Shown here piece after piece: positions 35,144 to 43,466 of a stretch of DNA of 64,000 nt. Below the pieces are notes generated by a model. The model did not search any database, was not told the DNA's origin, and worked only from the letters and a program-made list of their open reading frames with translations. The DNA is from Salipiger marinus (GTDB taxonomy: Bacteria; Pseudomonadota; Alphaproteobacteria; Rhodobacterales; Rhodobacteraceae). The position numbers were made by a program, and so were the translations under genes. Where the stretch lies: NCBI RefSeq assembly GCF_900100085.1, contig NZ_FNEJ01000007.1, forward strand, positions 186,001 through 250,000. The letters are read 5' to 3'. Position 1 is the stretch's first letter. Each line of letters starts with the position of its first letter.

Positions 35144-35809
35144 CTAGAGACCCAGAACGCCGGGCAGGCCCGAGATGTCGGCGATCTCGGTATAGCCGTA
35201 ATAGGGATTGGCAGGCTCGTGGCCGCGATTGACCCAGACCTTGTTGGCAATGCCAAGGTCATGCGCCGTCATCAGGTCGTAGCGGAAGGAGGAGGACACG
35301 TGCAGCACATCCTCGGGGCCGCAGTTCAGGGTGTCGAACATATACTCGAAGGCCCGCATGTGCGGCTTGTAGGCGCCAGCGCTTTCCGCCGTCAGCACAT
35401 GCGCGATGGGGGCGCCAAGCTTGGCGATGTTATGGGGGATCTGGTCGTTCATCGCATTGGTCAGGGCGACCAGCGGAAATTCCTCGGCCACGCGGGCAAG
35501 GCCTGCGGGCACGTCCGGGTTGGGGCCCCAGCTTGGCACGCGGGTGTAGATCTCTGCCGCCACGGCGGGATCGAAGGGCAGGCTGTTGCGCTTGCAGGTG
35601 CGCAGCAGGGCGTTGTGAACCACCTCGGCATAGGGTTTCCAGTCATGCAGCACCTCGTCCAGGCGATAGGCCGAGAAGTCGCGGATGAACACCTCCATCT
35701 GCTCGGGCGAAAGCCGGTCGCCGTAGTGGTCGCGCGCCGCCCCGGCCATGTCGAATTAGATCATGGTGCCGTGACAGTCGAAGGTGACGAATCTGGGGCG
35801 GAAGGTCAT
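35144..35809 (-). pseudogene. Haloacid dehalogenase type II gene interrupted by an in-frame TAA
   Basis: From the ATG at 35809 (GGAG upstream) the frame reads MTFRPRFVTFDCHGTMI, contains the HAD nucleophile motif DxxGT, then meets TAA at 35756-35758. It continues in the same frame for 203 codons (FDMAGAARDHYGD onward) to 35144, with the rest of a 2-haloacid-dehalogenase-like protein, including LTNAMNDQ, KPHMRAFEYMF and VSSSFRYDLMTAHDLG. One nonsense codon therefore separates the catalytic Asp from the body of the enzyme. Re-initiation at the downstream ATG would give a protein lacking the nucleophile. It is either a fresh pseudogene or a base-call error. Confidence 0.85.
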
Positions 35810-35826
35810 GGTCGTCTCCGGTTCAG

Positions 35827-35843
35827 GATGATGGCCCATCATC
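35827..35843. promoter_or_regulatory. Perfect 17-bp palindrome upstream of the dehalogenase-oxidoreductase unit
   Basis: GATGATGG and CCATCATC flank a single C, ending 18 nt upstream of the dehalogenase start (minus strand) in the divergent space facing the ArgE-type gene. Length, symmetry and location fit a dimeric repressor site; a short mRNA hairpin is the alternative. Confidence 0.45.
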
Positions 35844-36008
35844 ACGGCCTTTTCGCGACGGGACTCGCTGCGTTCGCCCGGGCCAAGGCAGGAAATTGCG
35901 TTTCTCGGGCCAGTAGCGGCACGGCCTGCCGGTGGACGGGAGAAGTTGGCTGTTGCCACGGCGCGGGCTGGGGCATGGTCAGGATGCCACGCAGAAGGAT
36001 GTCGCCTT

Positions 36009-37133
36009 ATGAAGTCCCCGATCCCGACCACTGAGACAATGCTGGCCCGGCTTGTCGGTTTCGACAGCGTCTCTGGCCGCCCCAATGCGCCGATCATCGG
36101 CTTCGTGCAGGACTGGCTGGCGGGGCAAGGCCTGCGCGCCCATGTGCTGCCCGGACCCGAGGGAGACCGGGCCAACCTCTTTGTGACGATCGGGCCAGCT
36201 GACCGGCCCGGCTATGTTCTGTCGGGCCATCTGGACGTGGTGCCTGCGACCGAACCGGGGTGGCAGGGTGATCCCTTCACTCTGCGGTCTGACGGCGCGC
36301 GGCTGATCGGGCGCGGCGCCTGCGACATGAAGGGCTTCGTGGCGGCGATGTTGGCCATGGCCCCCGAGCTTGCGGCGATGGATCTGCGGGCCCCCGTTCA
36401 CCTTGCCCTGTCCTATGACGAAGAGCTTGGCTGCCGCGGCGTGCGGCATCTGCTGTCCGCGCTGCCGGAGCTTTGCGCGCCGCCTGCGGGCGCGATCATC
36501 GGCGAGCCGTCGAACCTGACACCGGTGCTGGCGCATAAGGGCAAGGCGGCGGTCCGGCTGGTCGCACGCGGCGTGCCCGGCCATTCCTCGCGCCCCGATC
36601 TGGGGGCGAATGCCATCCACGCCCTTGTTCCGGCGCTGGCGGCAGCGGTGGCGCAGGCCCGCGCGCTGGAGGCCGGCCCGCAGGATGACCGCTTCGCGCC
36701 GCCCTTCTCCAGCCTTCAGGTGGGCACCGTCGCGGGCGGGCAGGCGCTCAACATCATTCCCGACGCGGCCACCGCCGAGATCGAGGCCCGCGCCATCGCG
36801 GGGGTGGAGCCGCTGACCCTGCTGGACCCGGTCCGCGCGGCGGCAGGGTCGGCGGGGGTCGAGGTTCAGGATCTGGCGCATTATCCGGCGCTGGCGCTTG
36901 ATCCCGGCCATCCGCTTGCGGCGCTGGCCCGCGATCTGTCGGGCCGGGCGACTCTGGGCGCGGTAAGCTACGGAACCGAAGCGGGGCTGTTCCAGCAGGC
37001 GGGCATTCCCGCCGTCATCTGCGGGCCCGGCGATATCGACCGCGCGCACAAGCCCGAGGAATATCTGACCCGGGACGAGCTGGCAGAAACCTGCGCCATG
37101 ATCCGGCGCTTGGGCGAGCATGCCTGCGCCTGA
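36009..37133 (+). CDS. ArgE-type N-acetyl amino-acid deacetylase (M20 family)
   Basis: The 374-residue metallohydrolase shows zinc-site motifs SGHLDVVPATEPGW, GRGACDMKGF, SYDEELGCRG and a C-terminal GDIDRAHKPEEYL. It also has the dimerisation-domain motif RGVPGHSSRPDLGANAI, which matches acetylornithine deacetylase closely. It removes the acetyl group from an N-acetylated amino acid. The start at 36009 follows GAAGGAT; the longer frame from 35946 has no homology. It is flanked by two GNAT genes and a class III aminotransferase, like the N-acetyl branch of ectoine degradation (DoeB and DoeD). Confidence 0.92.
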   Translation: MKSPIPTTETMLARLVGFDSVSGRPNAPIIGFVQDWLAGQGLRAHVLPGPEGDRANLFVTIGPADRPGYVLSGHLDVVPATEPGWQGDPFTLRSDGARLIGRGACDMKGFVAAMLAMAPELAAMDLRAPVHLALSYDEELGCRGVRHLLSALPELCAPPAGAIIGEPSNLTPVLAHKGKAAVRLVARGVPGHSSRPDLGANAIHALVPALAAAVAQARALEAGPQDDRFAPPFSSLQVGTVAGGQALNIIPDAATAEIEARAIAGVEPLTLLDPVRAAAGSAGVEVQDLAHYPALALDPGHPLAALARDLSGRATLGAVSYGTEAGLFQQAGIPAVICGPGDIDRAHKPEEYLTRDELAETCAMIRRLGEHACA

Positions 37134-37255
37134 CCGCATATTCTGCGGCATCTGCCCGCTGGCGGGACGCAAAGCTGCGACGGCCTGCCCGGATCGAGCC
37201 GAAGATGCCGCAGCCTCTCGCCTATCCTTGGGGAAACACCACAGAGAATCCCGCA

Positions 37256-38086
37256 ATGACCCAGTTTGACACCCCCGATCCCGTCGCCATCGACCTGGTG
37301 CGCTTCGAGACCGCCCATCTGCCCGGCGCGCTGGCCCTGTCACAGGCGGTCGGCTGGCCGCACCGGGCCGAGGACTGGGCGCTGACCCTGTCGGTCTCAC
37401 AGGGGGTCGCGGCGGTCGTGGACGGGCGGATCATGGGCACGGCGCTCTGCTCGCTGCACGGGCCGGTCGCCACGCTGAACATGATCATCGTCGATGCGGC
37501 CCTGCGCGGGCGGGGCATCGGCCTTCGCCTGATGGAGGCGATCATCGACCTTGCCGGGGATCGCGAGCTGCGTCTGGTCGCGACCGAGGAAGGCAAGCCG
37601 CTCTATCGCAAGCTGGGGTTCGTCGATGTCGGCCGGATCCTGCAGCTTCAGGGTATGTCCAAAGCCGCCCCGCCGGAACGCGCCGTGGAGGCTGGCCCCG
37701 CCGATCCCGAGCTTCTGGCGCGGATGGATTTCGAGGCGAGCGGGATGGCGCGGGCCGCGCTGCTGGACCGCATCGCCCGCGAGGGCAGGACGCTGCGCAC
37801 CGAGGGCGGCTTTGCCCTGCTGCGCGCCTTTGGCCGGGGCCATGTGCTGGGCCCGGTGGTCGCGCGCGATCCGGGTGCTGCGCGCGCGCTGATGGCAGCC
37901 GGGGCCAGTCACCTTGCGGGCAGCTTCCTGCGGATGGATCTGCCCGAGGCGGAAAGGCTTGCCCCCTTCGCCGAAACGCTCGGGCTGCGGGCGGCGGGCG
38001 GCGGAACCGCCATGGTCCGCGCCGCCTGTCCGCGCGCGCCCTCCCCTTACCAGACATATGCCCTTATCTCGCAAGCCCTTGGCTGA
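37256..38086 (+). CDS. Two-domain GNAT N-acetyltransferase, copy 2
   Basis: The 276-residue protein has a canonical acetyl-CoA site (VDAALRGRGIGLRLMEAI, about residues 80-97), LYRKLGFVDVG at the end of the first domain, and a C-terminal second GNAT-like domain (GHVLGPVVARD, GSFLRMDLPEAE). It is a paralogue of 32912-33844. The ATG at 37256 begins MTQFDTPDP. It precedes the aminotransferase by 15 nt, so both are probably one transcript with the deacetylase. Likely substrates are amines or amino acids of this pathway. Confidence 0.86.
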   Translation: MTQFDTPDPVAIDLVRFETAHLPGALALSQAVGWPHRAEDWALTLSVSQGVAAVVDGRIMGTALCSLHGPVATLNMIIVDAALRGRGIGLRLMEAIIDLAGDRELRLVATEEGKPLYRKLGFVDVGRILQLQGMSKAAPPERAVEAGPADPELLARMDFEASGMARAALLDRIAREGRTLRTEGGFALLRAFGRGHVLGPVVARDPGAARALMAAGASHLAGSFLRMDLPEAERLAPFAETLGLRAAGGGTAMVRAACPRAPSPYQTYALISQALG

Positions 38087-38101
38087 GCGCAGGAGTTCTT
38101 C

Positions 38102-39490
38102 ATGCTGACCCGTCCCCCCGCCGCCAATTCGCTGGTCGAACTCGACCGGCGGCACCTTGTCCATCCCGTCTCCTCCTTTCGCGGGCACGAGGCGCGCGGC
38201 GTCCGGCTTCTGACCTCGGGGCAGGGCGCGACGGTCACCGAGTCCGAAGGGCGGCAGCTGATCGACGGCTTCGCGGGCCTGTGGTGCGTGAATGCGGGCT
38301 ACGGGCAGGAGAGCGTGGTCGAGGCCGCCGCCCGCCAGATGCGTCAGCTGCCCTATGCCACCGGCTATTTCGACCTTGGCACCGAAGCCCCCATCCGTCT
38401 GGCCGCCGCCTTGGCCGAGCGGGCGCCGGGGGATCTGGACCATGTCTATTTCACGCTTGGCGGTTCGGACGCGGTCGACAGCACGATCCGCTTCATCCGC
38501 TATTACTGGCATGCCCGCGGAATGCCGGGACGCGACCAGTTCATCTCGGTCGCCTCGGGCTATCACGGCTCGACCAGCATGGGCGCGGGACTGACGGCGC
38601 TGCCGCTGTTCCATGACGGCTTTGGCGTGCCCCATGACTGGCAGCACAGGATCGCCTCGCACGACCTTTACCGCAATCCGAACGGCGCGGATCCGGCGGC
38701 GGTCATCGCGGCGTCGGTGGCGGAACTGCGCGCCAAGGTGGCCGAGATCGGCAAGGACCGCGTCGCCGCCTTCTATGTCGAGCCGATCCAGGGCTCGGGC
38801 GGGGTGCTGGTGCCGCCGCCGGGCTGGATCGCCGCCCTGCGCGCGGTCTGCGCGGAACTGGGCATCCTGTTCGTTGCGGACGAGGTCATCACCGGCTTCG
38901 GGCGCACCGGCCCGCTTTTTGCCTGCGAGGACGAGAGCATCGTGCCCGACCTGATGACGGTGGCGAAGGGGCTGACCTCTGGCTATGCGCCGATGGGCGC
39001 GGTGCTGATGTCCGATCACGTCTATCAGACCATTGCCGATTTCGCCGGGGCCAAGGCTGTCGGGCATGGCTTCACCTATTCCGCGCATCCCGTTTCGGCG
39101 GCTGTCGCGCTGGAGGTGCTGTCGCTTTATGAAGGCGGCCTGCTGGAGAACGGGCGGGTGATGGGCGACCGGCTGCAGTCGGGCCTGCGCGGGCTCATGG
39201 ATCACCCGCTGGTCGGGGACGTGCGGGGGCGCGGGATGCTCGCCGCGGTCGAACTGGTCACCGACAAGGCGGCGAAAACCCCGCTTCCGGCAGAGCTGGG
39301 CGCCGCGACGCGCCTTTTTGACCGGGCTTGGGATCAGGGGCTGATCGTCCGGGCCTTCCCGCAGGGCGTTTTCGGCTATGCGCCGCCCCTCTGCTGCACG
39401 GCAGAGGAAATCGACCAGATCGTGGCGCGGACCCGCAAGGTGCTGGACCTGACGCTGGACGATCCCGAAATCCGCGCGGTGCTGGGCTGA
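38102..39490 (+). CDS. Class III (omega-)aminotransferase, SpuC-like
   Basis: The 462-residue PLP enzyme begins with the LDRRHLVHPVSSFRGHE block and FAGLWCVNAGYG typical of putrescine-pyruvate and related omega-transaminases. EPIQGSGGVLVPP, the PLP-contacting Asp in FVADEVITGFGRTG and the lysine in TVAKGLTSGYAPMGA are intact. It transfers a terminal amino group to pyruvate or 2-oxoglutarate, leaving a semialdehyde that the GabD-like enzyme at 43463 could oxidise. Its stop overlaps the next start (TGATG). Confidence 0.92.
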   Translation: MLTRPPAANSLVELDRRHLVHPVSSFRGHEARGVRLLTSGQGATVTESEGRQLIDGFAGLWCVNAGYGQESVVEAAARQMRQLPYATGYFDLGTEAPIRLAAALAERAPGDLDHVYFTLGGSDAVDSTIRFIRYYWHARGMPGRDQFISVASGYHGSTSMGAGLTALPLFHDGFGVPHDWQHRIASHDLYRNPNGADPAAVIAASVAELRAKVAEIGKDRVAAFYVEPIQGSGGVLVPPPGWIAALRAVCAELGILFVADEVITGFGRTGPLFACEDESIVPDLMTVAKGLTSGYAPMGAVLMSDHVYQTIADFAGAKAVGHGFTYSAHPVSAAVALEVLSLYEGGLLENGRVMGDRLQSGLRGLMDHPLVGDVRGRGMLAAVELVTDKAAKTPLPAELGAATRLFDRAWDQGLIVRAFPQGVFGYAPPLCCTAEEIDQIVARTRKVLDLTLDDPEIRAVLG

Positions 39491-40398
39491 TGGCGCTTCT
39501 GTTCGTGTCGACCCCCGCCCGCCTGCCGGTCTGGCAGCAGATGTTCGATGCGGCTGGCCTGCGCATGATCGCGGGCGAGGCTGCCGTCACCGACCCGGCC
39601 GAGGTGACCGCGATCGCCTGCTGGATCCCGCCCGCAGACCTGACGCGCTATCCCAACCTGCGTGTGGTCCTGTCCGTCGGCGCGGGCGTCGATCATCTTC
39701 CGCCCCTGCCCGAGGGCGTGGCGCTGGTCCGCACTCTGGCGCCCGGGATCGAGGCGATGGTGCGCGACTGGGTGGTGATGGCGACGCTGATGCTGCATCG
39801 CGACATGCCGACCTACCTGCAGCAGGCCCGCGCGGGACTGTGGCAGAGCCAGCCGGTGCGGCTGGCCTCCAGCCGGAGGGTGGGGATCATGGGCATGGGC
39901 CGGATCGGGGGTCTGGTGGCCACCAGCCTCTCCGCGCTTGGGTTCGAAGTTGCCGGACTGTCGCGCAGCGGACGCGACGGGGCGGTGCCGGTCTATCCCA
40001 CCGCGCGGCTTGATGACTTTCTGGCCCGCACCGATCTGCTGGTCTGCCTGCTGCCGCTGACCGCAGAGACGCGCGGAATTCTGGGGCGGCAGGCTTTTGC
40101 CGCGCTGCCGCGCGGGGCGGGGCTTGTCCATGCCGGGCGTGGTGCGCATCTGGACCCTGCGGCGCTGCGGGACGCGCTGGATGAGGGGCAGCTGTCGGGC
40201 GCGATGCTTGATGTCACGGATCCCGAACCCCTGCCGCCGGATCACTGGATGTGGCGTCATCCGCGCCTTGTGATCACCCCCCATGTCGCCGCGCAGACCG
40301 ATGCGGCGGAGGGTGCGCAGCACGCCATCGCGGTCATGCGCGCGCTGCAGAGCGGCGCAGCGCTGCCGGGGCGGGTGGATGTCGCCCTTGGCTACTGA
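39490..40398 (+). CDS. D-isomer 2-hydroxyacid dehydrogenase, GhrA-like glyoxylate/hydroxypyruvate reductase
   Basis: The 302-residue protein has NAD(P)-binding VGIMGMGRIGGLVAT near residue 135, HAGRGAHLDPAAL and ITPHVAAQT with the catalytic histidine. These are features of the GhrA branch, which reduces glyoxylate or hydroxypyruvate. It is coupled to the aminotransferase by a TGATG overlap and convergent with the Lrp-type regulator. It may reduce a 2-oxo acid made in the pathway. Confidence 0.9.
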   Translation: MALLFVSTPARLPVWQQMFDAAGLRMIAGEAAVTDPAEVTAIACWIPPADLTRYPNLRVVLSVGAGVDHLPPLPEGVALVRTLAPGIEAMVRDWVVMATLMLHRDMPTYLQQARAGLWQSQPVRLASSRRVGIMGMGRIGGLVATSLSALGFEVAGLSRSGRDGAVPVYPTARLDDFLARTDLLVCLLPLTAETRGILGRQAFAALPRGAGLVHAGRGAHLDPAALRDALDEGQLSGAMLDVTDPEPLPPDHWMWRHPRLVITPHVAAQTDAAEGAQHAIAVMRALQSGAALPGRVDVALGY

Positions 40399-40404
40399 CG
40401 AAGG

Positions 40405-40899
40405 TCAGGCCTGATCGTCAAAGAGCCGCGACAGCGGGATGTGCTGCTTGGAAAACGGCGTCTTCAGCACCACGAAGCTGAAAAACTTGTCGATGCCCAG
40501 ATCGCGGTCGATCAGCCCTTCGACGATCAGCTGGTATTCGTCGATCCCCGCCGTCACGAACTTCACAAGGTAATCGTAACCGCCCGAGACCAGATGGCAT
40601 TCGACGCAGTTGTCGATGTTGCCAAGCGCCTCCTGAAAGCGGGCAAAGTCGATCTGGCGGTGGTTCTTCAGCGTGAATTCGGTGAAGACGGTCAGGGTCG
40701 GCCCCAGCCGCGCCAGATCGATCTGCGCCGAATAGCCGGTGATGTAGCCAGCCTGCTGCAGCTTCTTGACGCGCATCAGGCAGGGCGAGGGCGACAGGCT
40801 GACCTCGTCGGCCAGCTCGACATTGGTGATCCGGCCATTGCGCTGCAGGACAGCCAGGATTTTGATGTCGATCCGGTCGAGTTTGTAGGCAGGGGTCAT
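40405..40899 (-). CDS. Lrp/AsnC family transcriptional regulator
   Basis: The 164-residue protein has an N-terminal winged HTH (YKLDRIDIKILAVLQRNGRITNVELADEVSLSPSPCLMRVKKL) and a C-terminal RAM ligand domain (GGYDYLVKFVTAGIDEYQ). I start at the ATG at 40899 because AGGAG lies 5 nt upstream; an adjacent ATG at 40902 is too close. It is divergent from the FAD oxidoreductase-tartrate dehydrogenase-GabD operon (168-nt gap), which it most likely controls in response to an amino acid, in addition to itself. Confidence 0.9.
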   Translation of the reverse strand: MTPAYKLDRIDIKILAVLQRNGRITNVELADEVSLSPSPCLMRVKKLQQAGYITGYSAQIDLARLGPTLTVFTEFTLKNHRQIDFARFQEALGNIDNCVECHLVSGGYDYLVKFVTAGIDEYQLIVEGLIDRDLGIDKFFSFVVLKTPFSKQHIPLSRLFDDQA

Positions 40900-41067
40900 C
40901 ATGGCTCCTATGCCGGGGCAGGGCGTGACAGGCCGCCGTAGGATGGCGGGATCACAGCACTTCATTTACCAGCCGGTTTCAACAGAAAATGCCGTTTGTG
41001 GGCGTTCTGCGACAGATCCCGCTGCGCACGCGCCGATATGGTCGCCACAGCCTGAACGGAGTGCCCC

Positions 41068-42393
41068 ATGCCTGCCCCATGTCTTGCCATCGCGACCCCC
41101 GATGCTGTGCCGTCCGACGCCGATTGCGTGGTGATCGGGGGCGGGATCGTCGGTGTTTCCGCCGCCTACTGGCTGGCGCGGGCCGGCCAGAAGGTGGTGC
41201 TGGTGGAAAAGGGCGCCGTGGGGGCCGAGCAGTCCAGCCGCAACTGGGGCTGGTGCCGCCAGCAGAACCGTGACGCGCGCGAACTGCCCCTGTCCACCCG
41301 GAGCCTGTCCCTGTGGGAAGAGATGGGCGCCGATCTGGGCGACAGTCTGGGCTTCTCGCGCTGCGGCCTGCTGTATCTGTCGAACAACCCGGACGAAATC
41401 GAGGGCTGGGCCAGATGGGGCCGTTTCGCCCGGGGCGAGGGCATCGACACGCGGATGCTGACGGCCGAAGAGGCCAGCACGCGCGGCGCGGCGACAGGCC
41501 GGTCATGGGCGGGCGGTGTCTGGTCGCCCACGGACGGCACCGCCGATCCGGCGCGCGCAGCACCGCTGATCGCCAAGGGCGTGATGAAGCATGGCGGCCA
41601 TGTGGTGCAGGCCTGCGCCGCCCGCGGGCTGGAACTGGAAGCCGGGCGCGTTGCGGGGGTGGTCACCGAAAAGGGCACCATCCGCACCCGCGCGGTTGTC
41701 GTCGCGGGTGGGGCTTGGGCCGCGAGCTTCATGTATCAGCTGGGCGTCGCCTTTCCGCAGGCCGCCGTGCGCAGCTCCATCCTGTCGGTGCGCGCGGGCA
41801 CGCCGGATCTGCCGCCCACGCTGCATACGGCGCCGATCACGGTGACGCGCCGCGCAAATGGCGGGCATACGCTGGCCGTTTCGGGGCTGGCAAATCTGGA
41901 TCCGACGCCGGGCGCCCTGCGGGGGATGCAGCATTTCCTGCCGATGTTCGCGCGGCGCTGGCGGGTGCTGCGCCCGGGCGGGGCGCAGGCATGGCGCGCC
42001 GGGTTCGAGACGCGGCAGCGCTGGTCGCTGGACGCGCCCACCCCGATGGAGCGGATGCGGATCCTCGATCCCCGCCCCTCGGCGCGGCTGATCGAGCTGA
42101 CCCTGCGCCGCGCGCGTGACCTGCTGCCCGCGCTGCGCGACGCCGAGGTTGATGCGGCATGGGCGGGCTATATCGACAGCACCCCCGACGGCGTGCCGGT
42201 GATCGACGGCGACACGGGCATTCCCGGCCTCGTGCTGGCGGCGGGCCTGTCGGGCCATGGCTTCGGCATCGGGCCGGGCGTCGGGCATCTGGTCGCCGAC
42301 ATCCTGCTGGGCCGTCCGCCCCTCACCGAGGTCAGGCAATACCGGCTGGCGCGCTTCGGGGGCAGCCAGTGGGGCAAGGTGGCCGAATTCTGA
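41068..42393 (+). CDS. FAD-dependent amine/amino-acid oxidoreductase (DAO family), copy 3
   Basis: The 441-residue flavoprotein has CVVIGGGIVGVSAAYWLARAGQK, a GAEQSSRNWGWCRQQ segment, and a C-terminal GLSGHGFGIGPGVGHLVADILLG typical of DAO-family dehydrogenases (DadA/sarcosine-oxidase-like). It begins an operon divergent from the Lrp regulator and overlaps the next gene (TGATG). Inference: it oxidises an amino acid whose presence is sensed by the Lrp-type protein. Confidence 0.9.
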   Translation: MPAPCLAIATPDAVPSDADCVVIGGGIVGVSAAYWLARAGQKVVLVEKGAVGAEQSSRNWGWCRQQNRDARELPLSTRSLSLWEEMGADLGDSLGFSRCGLLYLSNNPDEIEGWARWGRFARGEGIDTRMLTAEEASTRGAATGRSWAGGVWSPTDGTADPARAAPLIAKGVMKHGGHVVQACAARGLELEAGRVAGVVTEKGTIRTRAVVVAGGAWAASFMYQLGVAFPQAAVRSSILSVRAGTPDLPPTLHTAPITVTRRANGGHTLAVSGLANLDPTPGALRGMQHFLPMFARRWRVLRPGGAQAWRAGFETRQRWSLDAPTPMERMRILDPRPSARLIELTLRRARDLLPALRDAEVDAAWAGYIDSTPDGVPVIDGDTGIPGLVLAAGLSGHGFGIGPGVGHLVADILLGRPPLTEVRQYRLARFGGSQWGKVAEF

Positions 42394-43466
42394 TGGCCGG
42401 GGCAGAGACGACGATGAAGACCTACAGGCTGGCCATGATCCCCGGCGACGGGATCGGCGTCGAGGTGACCGGCGCCGCGATGCAGATCCTTGAGGCCACA
42501 GCCGCGCGGCATGGCTTTGCGCTGGCGCCGCAGTGGTTCGACTGGTCCTGCGCGCATTATATCGCCACCGGGGCAATGATGCCGTCAGACGGGATCGAGA
42601 CCCTGCGCGGCTTCGACGCGATCTATCTCGGCGCTGTCGGCTGGCCGGAAAGCGTGCCTGACAATGTCTCGCTGCACGGGCTGCTGCTGCCGATCCGCAA
42701 GGCCTTCGACCAATATGCCAATATCCGCCCCCATCGTCTGCTGCCCGGGGTCGAGGGGCCGCTGCGCGCGCAAGGTTTCGACATCCTCTGCATCCGCGAG
42801 AACACCGAGGGCGAATATTCCGGCGCGGGCGGACGGGTGCATCAGGGCCGACGCAACGAGGTGGCGGTGGAAACCGCCATCTTCACCCGCAACGGCGTGG
42901 AGCGCATCCTGCGCTTCGCCTTCGATCAGGCGCGCCAGCGGCGGGGCCATGTGACCTCGGTCACAAAATCCAACGCGCAGAAATTCTCGATGGTGTTCTG
43001 GGACGAGGTGACGCGCGAGGTGGCCGCCGACTATCCCGACGTCACCGTCGCCCACATGCATATCGACGCGATGGCGGCGCGGATGGTCATGGCGCCCGAA
43101 AGCCTCGACGTGGTCGTGGCCTCGAACCTCTTCGGCGACATCCTGACCGATCTCGGCGCCGCGATCCAGGGCGGGCTGGGTTTTGCGGCCTCGGCCAATA
43201 TCTGCCCCGATGGCAGCGGTCCGTCGATGTTCGAGCCGGTCCATGGCTCGGCCCCCGACATCGCCGGACGGGGCATCGCCAATCCCATCGCCGCGATCTG
43301 GTCCGCCGCCCTGATGCTGGACCATCTGGGCGTGGCCGAGGCCGCGCGCGCCATCCTTACTGCCATTGAAGCCACCACCGCGAAGGGCATCGGCACCGTG
43401 CCCGGGCGGGACGCGACCGACAAGATCACCGCGCAGATCCGCGCCGAACTGGAGACGCTCCCATGA
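42393..43466 (+). CDS. Tartrate dehydrogenase/isopropylmalate dehydrogenase family protein
   Basis: The protein (357 residues from 42393, 350 from the alternative ATG at 42414, MKTYRLAMIPGDGIG) is a beta-decarboxylating dehydrogenase. It has IRENTEGEYSGAGG, the TKSNAQKFS segment with the active-site Lys, and NLFGDILTDLGAAIQGGLGFAASANI. It resembles tartrate/malate dehydrogenase-decarboxylase more than leucine-pathway LeuB. The upstream ATG overlaps the previous stop; the downstream one fits family N-termini better. It shares an ATGA overlap with the following aldehyde dehydrogenase. Confidence 0.9.
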   Translation: MAGAETTMKTYRLAMIPGDGIGVEVTGAAMQILEATAARHGFALAPQWFDWSCAHYIATGAMMPSDGIETLRGFDAIYLGAVGWPESVPDNVSLHGLLLPIRKAFDQYANIRPHRLLPGVEGPLRAQGFDILCIRENTEGEYSGAGGRVHQGRRNEVAVETAIFTRNGVERILRFAFDQARQRRGHVTSVTKSNAQKFSMVFWDEVTREVAADYPDVTVAHMHIDAMAARMVMAPESLDVVVASNLFGDILTDLGAAIQGGLGFAASANICPDGSGPSMFEPVHGSAPDIAGRGIANPIAAIWSAALMLDHLGVAEAARAILTAIEATTAKGIGTVPGRDATDKITAQIRAELETLP

